This document shows, piece by piece, positions 1 through 5,452 of a DNA stretch of 9,114 nucleotides. Source of the stretch: Bacillota bacterium (GTDB lineage: Bacteria > Bacillota > Clostridia > Oscillospirales > Acutalibacteraceae); contig JAEZWL010000168.1 in the NCBI GenBank assembly GCA_023420245.1, forward strand, positions 1 to 9,114. The letters run 5' to 3'. The notes under the pieces are model-generated. The model saw only the letters and a list, made by a program, of their open reading frames with translations, was not told the DNA's origin and searched no databases. How positions within the stretch are numbered: position 1 is the stretch's first letter; each line of letters starts with the position of its first letter. The position numbers were made by a program, and so were the translations under genes.

Positions 1-3000
1 TTGTGGTTACGGTTGCCGTATTGCCTGTCGAATCAACCTTGGTTTCGGTTTGGTTCTTTGGCTGAACGGGAGGAGTGGTGCTGCTGCCGGAGCTGCTCTT
101 GTTTTCTTGTTTCGCGGCTACTGTTACAGCAATGGTCGGCATGCTCACGCCAGACCCGAGGGTATAGCCTGCCGGAAGAACAGCGGTAAAGGTGTAGGTT
201 CCCGCAGTATTCGGCTGATACGCCGGGCTTTCCGTCCATGTGATTCCCGATATGGTCTTATTTGCACCATCCACGGTTGCTTCCAAAGAAGCCGGCAGGT
301 TCAACGATGTTCTTGCTGTTCCATTCGCTACGTTCTGGGTTACTACATTCGGAACCAGGGGAGTAAAAGAAGTTATTTCGGGAGAAGCGATATTGACCGT
401 AATCTTCGGTGTGGATACGCCTGCTCCGAGGGTATAGCCGGTCAAATCAGGTTCAAAGGTATAAATGCCCTGCGCAGGAGTATCCGGCATATTACTATTC
501 CATTTCACTATATTGATTTCAAGGGGATAAATTCCATTTGCCATAGCATTTATTTTACCTGGCAGAAATTTTTTAGACGATACCTCTTCCAATTTCATTT
601 TTTGATTCTTTACACTATCGCTTAGTTCTGAAAAATCAGTAATCGTGATTGGAAGTGTAACGCTTTCCAGGGATGTTTCTGATATTAGCTGCGGATAATA
701 CCATGCCTGATTCGTATTGGCAGTTGTTCTCCATGTTCCGGTAAAATCGAATCCGGTTATATTATCTTTCGCCGCGTCACCCGTCATTTTGGGCGTTTCT
801 AAACCTTTTATGCTGACGCTGTGTGGAGCTGTATTGTAATTCTCGCTCTCGCCGAATGCTTGCCCTGTCGTTTGTTTGTCAAAAAAACTATTGGCAATTG
901 TTCCGGTACTTGTATTTAGTCCCACAAAGCCGCCGATTGCAGCGGCACTACCTTTAGTGACTCCTGCTTTGAATCCAAACATTGCCGCTGTGCTCGTGTC
1001 TTCAAGAATAACAAGATCACTAAGCTTTGTCTCTGTTTTTGTCCCTTTTACAGACCCAACGGCATAGCAGCCATCAATGGCACTCAAATTGGCCCCGGCA
1101 AATTCTCCGATTGCCGCAGCTGTCAAATCGCCCGACACGCTGCCGCTTACAGCACCTGTGGCGTAACAGTCTTTAATTGTTCCGACTGTATCTTCGTCAA
1201 GACCAAAGCGATGGTATCCTATAAAGCCTCCGGCTCTTACTTTCGTGCATTTGTTGGCTGTTACGCCACCCGTGGAATAGCAATTTCGAATAGTGCATCC
1301 ATTCTGATCCTGTGCGACAAATCCGCCAATCCTCGCATCGGGAACGCCATCCTCTATTTTATTATCCCCGATTGAGCGGCAATCTTCAATGGTCGAATCC
1401 GCATACACGAAACCTGAAAAACCTCCGGCAAGAACCTTAGCGCCTTTTCCAGTGATACTGCCTTTTGCCAAGCAGTTTAGAATACTTCCGCCGCTAATGC
1501 TCCCTGCAAAGCCTCCGGTTTGAAGTTCCGAATTAGAACTTCCAGTCACATCTCCGTCAGCATGACAGTCTGTTAAGGTATCTGTTTCGCTCTCTCCGAT
1601 AAGTCCTCCCATACGAACTAAACTTTCTGAATTAGCAAATACAGCTCCAGCAGCGTGGCTGGTTGTAATCTTTCCCAGAGTGCTCTCTCCGATAAGCCCT
1701 CCAACATGAACTGGGTTTTTCGAATTGGCAGATACGTCTCCTGACGCAAAACAATCTCTTATTTCTTTGTCTTTTTTATTATATTTTCTTATTTCCCCTA
1801 TAAGACCGCCGGCAACAGTAGAATACTGATTTGTTCCACTGCAGGTCACATTACCGGAGGCTGAACAGTTGACCACATCGGCACAATCTTCACACCGTCC
1901 GAAAAGACCGCCGGCATAAGAATTATATGCTGTAATTGAAGTCATTTCGACCGCTACATCCGCACTGCAATTTTCTACCGAACCTAAATTACAACCAACT
2001 ATTCCTCCGGCAACAATATCGTCGTCCTTACTGTTGAAATTGATTATTTTTATGCTTCCTGATAGTTCACAGTTACTTATGCTACCCCAATTATGGCCTG
2101 CGATTCCACCAATTTGGCCAATCTCACTTTTTTCATTAATATCACTTAATTCTATATTCACTTTTCCAGTGCAATTTTTTATTGTACCACAATTTTCTCC
2201 TGCAATAGCTCCAAGGTAATATGATTTCATATCCGGAATGTTTTTTATACTTGCGTCTATATTCAAGTCGTAAATTAATCCAGCTCTATCAACATAGTCG
2301 AAAAGGGAACACCCATTCTTCTCTGGTACGACTTTATATTTAATTGTTTTATGGTTTCCGTTAAAATCACCGTAAAACTGACCGCCATTATAACCGATCG
2401 GAGTAATACCACCGGAAACCGTAATATCAGATTCAAGTATATAGCAAAACCCAAGCATATTGAAATTATCAAGCTGCTTTAGCTGTTCTCCGGTAGTAAT
2501 GCGAAAAGGATCCTGCGATGAACCATCTCCTCCGCTAAAAATCTCTGAAGGAGATTTAATGATCGGATAATTCTGGTTTTTTCCTTCTACAATCATCCAT
2601 GTTGCCGAAGAACCCGTAGAAGCGTTAAGCGTGTTGACAAATTCCTCTTTCTTCATATCATCGGACAGCATTCCCTTGGTGGGATTTATCAATGCGTCGT
2701 TCTTACCGAAACCAACCTTTTGATCTTCAGTACGGGATGCACCGTTAACTATTTGTTCAGCAGATTTATTGTAATACGCTTTTGTAATTACGTCTTTTTC
2801 AGTAAAATTATGTCCTACAAATCCACCAACACTAACGGAGGTTGCACTGTCTCCTGCTACATTTCCAGTTGAGTAACAATTAGAAATATTACGGGAATTT
2901 TCTCCTGCAAAACCACCTGCTAAAACATAAGAATTTATGCAACTGACCGTTACATCTCCGGTTGAACAGCAATTAGTAATATTATCGTCGTTTGAGCCAA

Positions 3001-3916
3001 TAAATCCTCCCGCTTCAATCATTGCGTTCTCTCTTCGTGCGTTCTTGCTTTGAAGAGTAACGTCTCCCCGGGAAGAACAATTAAAGATCTCCCCAGTGGC
3101 ATCTCCTGCAAATCCTCCTACTGAAATACCCCCTCCGTTAATATTAGTTTTGCACATTACATCTACTTCTGCATTCGAGGTCTGAGTAGTTCCAACGCAG
3201 TAACCTGAAAATCCCCCTACTCGAACGCCAGTATCTTTGCCGATCTCTGGAATATTTATCTTTCCCCAAGCAGAACAATCTCTAATTAGTCCACTATTAA
3301 TACCTACAAAATTCCCAATGCAATTCCTATACTTAGCTCCATCAATGATACAGTCCGTTCTGCAATTATTAATATACCCCTCATTATTTCCGACAAGTCC
3401 ACCGATAGAACCCCATTGATCAGTAATTATGTTTCCGCTGTCTTTTACGCTGCCCACAACATTTAAATGTCTGATAGTCCCATAAGTATCTACATATCCA
3501 AATAACCCTACATCAGTATACGTGCTAGTCCCATCTGTGGGGACAGAAATATCTATTGTTATCGTATGGTTGTTCCCAAGAAACGTACCCGTAAACGGAT
3601 TTTTTTTACTTCCAATCGGCGTAATGTTGCCTACATCGATGTCCTTTGTCAGCTTAAAGCACGAATCAAGATATTTCCCCACATTTTTCATCTGATCTGC
3701 AGTTTCAATTAAATAAGGGTTGACCGAAGTGCCGTCTCCCCCCGCAAACTCGCCGTCCAGCGCACCAGCCAGCTTTGCGTTGCTGTCAGGCACGACACCA
3801 AACGGGGAGCCGCTGTCAGCTGCCGCTAAAGCGGAAAGCTCGCTTACCGGCAAAAAGCTGCACAAAAGCGAGAAAACAAGCAATAATGATAGCGCCTTGC
3901 ATGAGATTGTTTTCAT
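1..3916 (-). CDS. Large secreted GLUG-repeat surface protein, C-terminus beyond window
   Basis: The frame opens at ATG 3914-3916 after a strong GGGAGG Shine-Dalgarno and stays open for 1305 codons to the window edge; I checked every codon and found no stop. Residues 1-32 form a signal peptide (basic start, Leu-rich core, cleavage probably near SALAAA); there is no lipobox. Residues about 55-160 and 460-560 are related lead segments (GGDG..NP/DPF..I.....LK/MK, then a GxFxGNxxTI strand). Each is followed by GLUG repeats (GGFxGxNxGxIxNCYxTGxV): six starting at residues 172, 234, 267, 303, 334 and 364, and thirteen at 569, 603, 637, 669, 703, 739, 770, 801, 831, 864, 896, 937 and 995. Two Ig-like bacterial repeats follow (about 1088-1175 and 1178-1268; the second has GITW, GTYTFTA and GYTLGSGV), then a Ser/Thr/Pro linker. 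GLUG proteins are typically exported, with adhesive or cell-wall roles; the ligand is unknown. An anchor such as SLH repeats may lie past the edge (inference). Confidence 0.9.
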   Translation of the reverse strand, partial: MKTISCKALSLLLVFSLLCSFLPVSELSALAAADSGSPFGVVPDSNAKLAGALDGEFAGGDGTSVNPYLIETADQMKNVGKYLDSCFKLTKDIDVGNITPIGSKKNPFTGTFLGNNHTITIDISVPTDGTSTYTDVGLFGYVDTYGTIRHLNVVGSVKDSGNIITDQWGSIGGLVGNNEGYINNCRTDCIIDGAKYRNCIGNFVGINSGLIRDCSAWGKINIPEIGKDTGVRVGGFSGYCVGTTQTSNAEVDVMCKTNINGGGISVGGFAGDATGEIFNCSSRGDVTLQSKNARRENAMIEAGGFIGSNDDNITNCCSTGDVTVSCINSYVLAGGFAGENSRNISNCYSTGNVAGDSATSVSVGGFVGHNFTEKDVITKAYYNKSAEQIVNGASRTEDQKVGFGKNDALINPTKGMLSDDMKKEEFVNTLNASTGSSATWMIVEGKNQNYPIIKSPSEIFSGGDGSSQDPFRITTGEQLKQLDNFNMLGFCYILESDITVSGGITPIGYNGGQFYGDFNGNHKTIKYKVVPEKNGCSLFDYVDRAGLIYDLNIDASIKNIPDMKSYYLGAIAGENCGTIKNCTGKVNIELSDINEKSEIGQIGGIAGHNWGSISNCELSGSIKIINFNSKDDDIVAGGIVGCNLGSVENCSADVAVEMTSITAYNSYAGGLFGRCEDCADVVNCSASGNVTCSGTNQYSTVAGGLIGEIRKYNKKDKEIRDCFASGDVSANSKNPVHVGGLIGESTLGKITTSHAAGAVFANSESLVRMGGLIGESETDTLTDCHADGDVTGSSNSELQTGGFAGSISGGSILNCLAKGSITGKGAKVLAGGFSGFVYADSTIEDCRSIGDNKIEDGVPDARIGGFVAQDQNGCTIRNCYSTGGVTANKCTKVRAGGFIGYHRFGLDEDTVGTIKDCYATGAVSGSVSGDLTAAAIGEFAGANLSAIDGCYAVGSVKGTKTETKLSDLVILEDTSTAAMFGFKAGVTKGSAAAIGGFVGLNTSTGTIANSFFDKQTTGQAFGESENYNTAPHSVSIKGLETPKMTGDAAKDNITGFDFTGTWRTTANTNQAWYYPQLISETSLESVTLPITITDFSELSDSVKNQKMKLEEVSSKKFLPGKINAMANGIYPLEINIVKWNSNMPDTPAQGIYTFEPDLTGYTLGAGVSTPKITVNIASPEITSFTPLVPNVVTQNVANGTARTSLNLPASLEATVDGANKTISGITWTESPAYQPNTAGTYTFTAVLPAGYTLGSGVSMPTIAVTVAAKQENKSSSGSSTTPPVQPKNQTETKVDSTGNTATVTT

Positions 3917-4085
3917 ATAATCCTCCCGAATGCGTATTTTAACCAAGTATCAGATAATATGTTTTTATATTACTATATTGGAATAAAATAAACAACATAT
4001 TTCGTATTGTGATATAATTAAAAATTTTGCCTATTTTTTGATTGTGTTTTATCTATTTAGCATTATTATTCGTGCATTAGAGCTT
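3917..4085. other. AT-rich intergenic region with no gene
   Basis: I see no coding frame with a ribosome binding site on either strand. The stretch is strongly AT-rich compared with its neighbours. It holds the candidate promoter at 3967-3995 and the GGGAGG ribosome binding site of the GLUG gene just upstream of its ATG. Confidence 0.6.
3967..3995 (-). promoter_or_regulatory. Candidate promoter of the GLUG surface protein gene
   Basis: On the minus strand a TTGTTT (-35, 3990-3995) and a TAATAT (-10, 3967-3972) are separated by 17 bases in a very AT-rich stretch. This would give a leader of about 45 nucleotides to the ATG at 3916. Both hexamers are imperfect, and AT-rich DNA produces such matches by chance, so this is only the best candidate. 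The upstream gene ends in a good terminator at 4086-4130, so a promoter is expected between there and 3916. Confidence 0.4.
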
Positions 4086-4130
4086 TAAAAACAGGCAGCT
4101 CTGTTTCAAAAGCGAAACACAACTGCCTGT
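4086..4130 (-). terminator. Rho-independent terminator after the SASP-like gene
   Basis: Perfect 8-bp arms ACAGGCAG (4091-4098) and CTGCCTGT (4123-4130) enclose a small internal loop and a second 6-bp stem, TGTTTC/GAAACA, with a short A-rich loop. Read on the minus strand, the hairpin is followed at once by a run of five T (4086-4090 region). On the plus strand it is followed by AATAGAAA, so the terminator works in the minus direction. It separates the small gene at 4288-4485 from the surface protein gene. Confidence 0.8.
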
Positions 4131-4287
4131 AATAGAAATATTGACTTAGAACACCGTTCCCGGGTAGGGCTGCAAAACAACAGGAAGCAACCCCGAAAAT
4201 ATCCAGTGATTGCCTGACTGTAATGATGCTTATGTAACATAAAAATCACGAGCCCCCGGCAAACGCCGGAGTAATATCCACGCGCGA
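4131..4287 (-). other. Hairpin-rich 3' region of the SASP-like transcript, possible small RNA
   Basis: There is no coding frame between the stop of the small gene and its terminator, but several inverted repeats occur. They are CCGGC/GCCGG with a 4-base loop (4256-4269); GCAACCCC/AGGGCTGC, 8 bp including wobble pairs, with a 13-base loop (4166-4194); and GAAC/GTTC with a 3-base loop (4149-4159). A 13-base palindrome, TTATGTAACATAA (4230-4242), is symmetric except for its centre. The region could be a structured 3' UTR, a small RNA sharing the terminator at 4086-4130, or remains of something older. I compared it by eye with the c-di-GMP-I riboswitch and did not find a convincing match. Confidence 0.35.
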
Positions 4288-4485
4288 TTACTGTTTATTC
4301 TGCTTTGATTCCCTGTTTTGCTGTTTGGCTTCCTCCACCGCCTGCTGGTCGGAATCCGAACCGGAAAATTGAGAATTCAGCTGATTTGTCTCCATATTTA
4401 CGGCATTCATTTCTCCCGAAGAAAAGCTTGCTTGCTGTCTGCTCTGTTGATTCAGTTTTTTTGCTTCTTCCAAACTTTTATGCAT
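4288..4485 (-). CDS. Small Gln/Asn/Lys/Ser-rich protein, gamma-type SASP-like
   Basis: The 65-residue product is hydrophilic, with no Cys or Trp and little aromatic content. It has two similar segments, SLEEAKKLNQQSRQ (residues 4-17) and AVEEAKQQNRESKQ (49-62), flanking a Ser/Asn/Gly-rich centre. This resembles gamma-type small acid-soluble spore proteins (SspE family), which consist of repeated AQQVRKQNQQS-like segments and store amino acids in the spore core. The TEFASE-type protease site of that family is not present; METNQ and SSGEM are only loosely similar. An in-frame ATG exists at 4500, but it lies upstream of AAGGAG (4492-4497), which is spaced 6 bases from the ATG at 4485, so the shorter start is chosen. 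The gene follows the cupin gene and has its own terminator. It is very probably a real gene; the SASP assignment is an inference from composition and repeats, and classical clostridia usually lack gamma-type SASPs. Confidence 0.65.
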   Translation of the reverse strand: MHKSLEEAKKLNQQSRQQASFSSGEMNAVNMETNQLNSQFSGSDSDQQAVEEAKQQNRESKQNKQ

Positions 4486-4491
4486 TTTAAT

Positions 4492-4497
4492 CTCCTT
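4492..4497 (-). promoter_or_regulatory. Ribosome binding site that sets the start of the SASP-like gene
   Basis: AAGGAG reads on the minus strand 6 bases ahead of the ATG at 4483-4485. The upstream in-frame ATG at 4498-4500 directly abuts this motif and has no Shine-Dalgarno of its own, so translation should begin at 4485. Confidence 0.75.
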
Positions 4498-4512
4498 CAT
4501 AATTTACAAAAA

Positions 4513-4519
4513 TAGAATG
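4513..4519 (-). promoter_or_regulatory. Possible sigma-G/sigma-F-like -10 for the SASP-like gene
   Basis: CATTCTA on the minus strand fits the forespore sigma-G -10 pattern CATNHTA. Transcription starting about 7 bases downstream would leave a leader of about 20 nucleotides that includes the AAGGAG site. I do not find a clear -35 at 17-18 bases upstream (GCTAT is at the right place but is a poor match), so this is weak. A near-palindrome, CGATAGCTATTG, lies nearby at 4536-4547. Confidence 0.3.
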
Positions 4520-4653
4520 CCAAATACAAATTTGACGATAGCTATTGTTCGCTGTTTAGCTGCAAACTATCACAAGAAATTTTTTCAATAAAATTAATAT
4601 GCCGCAGCACCGATATCCTTCAGGCTCTCGCGCGGAAATCGCCATTTTATCGT

Positions 4654-5142
4654 TTATCGCTGCTCCGCGGTCTGGGCGATTTGTTTCGTCTCATGTACGG
4701 TACCGCGGGGATGCTGCGGCGGCGCATAGATGGAATACAGCTTCATCGGAACACTTCCCGTGTTGATTACATTATGCCATTTTCCTGCCGGAACAATAAT
4801 TGCATCATTCACGGATACCGGAGCCTGAAACACCAGCCGGTCTTTTCGGTCGCCCATTTTCACAAAGCCGCTGCCTTCTTCGATTCGAAGAAACTGATCC
4901 ACCTCCGGATGAACCTCCAGACCGATATCATCCTTCGGTTCGATGCTCATCAGGGTAAGCTGCAAATTTTTACCTGTCCACAATGCGGTGCGGTAATTTT
5001 GATTCAGCTTGGTAATCCTTTCGATATTTACGACAAAGGGCTGCGGGCCGTGATCAGCAATACCGAAGGTTCTATTACTTTCGGCCGTTGCGCTGTTTCC
5101 GTTTGGGTTCTGGTTGCTTTGGCTGGGATTATTACGATTCAT
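4654..5142 (-). CDS. Cupin domain protein with Asn/Gln/Ser-rich N-terminus
   Basis: The 162-residue protein has a low-complexity N-terminus (residues 2-25, rich in N, Q, S and P), then one cupin barrel. The first cupin motif is at about residues 73-92 (IGLEVHPEVDQFLRIEEGSG), where H78, E80 and Q83 are possible metal ligands. The second is at 117-129 (VPAGKWHNVINTG), with H123. The family includes widespread small Firmicutes cupins with conserved RTALWTG, LQLTLMSI and YSIYAPPQHPRGTVH segments, usually of unknown substrate and often loosely called mannose-6-phosphate isomerase-like. An upstream in-frame ATG at 5172 would add 10 residues but has no ribosome binding site, whereas ATG 5142 has AAAGGA and AGGGG ahead of it. 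The gene lies between the chemoreceptor and the SASP-like gene. The N-terminal tail is probably disordered and may mediate assembly (inference). Confidence 0.88.
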   Translation of the reverse strand: MNRNNPSQSNQNPNGNSATAESNRTFGIADHGPQPFVVNIERITKLNQNYRTALWTGKNLQLTLMSIEPKDDIGLEVHPEVDQFLRIEEGSGFVKMGDRKDRLVFQAPVSVNDAIIVPAGKWHNVINTGSVPMKLYSIYAPPQHPRGTVHETKQIAQTAEQR

Positions 5143-5145
5143 CTT

Positions 5146-5157
5146 CCCCTGTCCTTT
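5146..5157 (-). promoter_or_regulatory. Ribosome binding site that sets the cupin start
   Basis: Purine-rich AAAGGA (5152-5157) and AGGGG (5146-5150) precede ATG 5140-5142 by 9 and 3 bases. The more upstream ATG at 5170-5172 has no such motif, and it would lie at or before the transcription start if the -10 at 5176-5184 is used. Confidence 0.6.
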
Positions 5158-5175
5158 CTTAGAATATTGCATGCC

Positions 5176-5203
5176 TATTCTATGCGTAGTCGGGTTTGAA
5201 TGT
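5176..5203 (-). promoter_or_regulatory. Possible sigma-K/sigma-E-like promoter of the cupin gene
   Basis: CATAGAATA on the minus strand (5176-5184) matches the late mother-cell sigma-K -10 pattern CATANNNTA exactly and sigma-E partly. An AC dinucleotide (5202-5203) lies 17 bases upstream, as in sigma-K -35 regions. A start about 7 bases downstream would leave a leader of about 27 nucleotides containing the ribosome binding site. The pattern is short and can occur by chance. Confidence 0.33.
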
Positions 5204-5207
5204 GTAA

Positions 5208-5360
5208 TCAGGATTTTTCAAAAGAAAATTTCCGGAGGTTCAAACAGCACTGAAACCCCTGTATCGTAACGGTAAAAGAGGCGAGTACTCTGTAACCTCT
5301 AAAATGATAGAATAGTGGCAAGGATATTTTGAGCAAGGCAGGGTGGAGGATTGGCGTTAA
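5208..5360 (+). pseudogene. Possible decayed reading frame, unidentified
   Basis: In one plus-strand frame this gap reads as a protein-like stretch (including PLYRNGKRGEYSVTSKMIE, then WQGYFEQGRVEDWR) interrupted by a TAG at 5313-5315 and ended by TAA at 5358. There is no start codon or ribosome binding site at its front, and a TAA lies at 5205. It may be the fossil of a gene on the opposite strand to all its neighbours, or coincidence in 50 codons. I do not recognise the family. Confidence 0.2.
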
Positions 5361-5378
5361 TTGATGATACTTGTACGC

Positions 5379-5415
5379 AAACTGGCGGCTAACCGTAAAA
5401 ACAGTCAGCCGCCAG
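5379..5415 (-). terminator. Likely terminator of the chemoreceptor gene
   Basis: Perfect 9-bp GC-rich arms CTGGCGGCT (5382-5390) and AGCCGCCAG (5407-5415) enclose a 16-base loop, 37 bases past the chemoreceptor stop codon. In the minus direction the hairpin is followed by TTTGCGT, only a short T-run, so termination may be incomplete and could allow some read-through into the cupin gene. In the plus direction no T-run follows. Confidence 0.5.
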
Positions 5416-5452
5416 CCTGCAATTAATTCAAAAGGTAACCTTATACGCTGTT

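Noticed and set aside
50..625. Plus-strand open frame of 191 codons antisense to the surface protein
   Set aside because: It is a shadow of the real minus-strand frame, with biased Cys/Arg/Ser-rich composition and no ribosome binding site.
900..3420. Recurring short DNA motifs (such as TCCGATAAG and CCTCCGG) that could suggest a repeat array or CRISPR
   Set aside because: They have irregular spacing and degenerate sequence, and come from GLUG codons GGA-GGN-CTT/TTT; they are protein repeats, not a DNA array.
3820..3916. Lipoprotein signal in the surface protein (Cys at residue 19)
   Set aside because: The residue before Cys is Leu and there is no LxxC lipobox with small residues; a standard signal peptide ending near ALAAA fits better.
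4141..4270. Possible c-di-GMP riboswitch, because of GGCAAAC- and GGGCTGCAAAAC-like strings
   Set aside because: The conserved core and stem order do not fit, and the position is downstream of a gene, not in a leader.
4681..5199. Plus-strand open frame opposite the cupin
   Set aside because: The minus-strand product has clear cupin motifs; this frame gives no recognisable protein and has no start signal.
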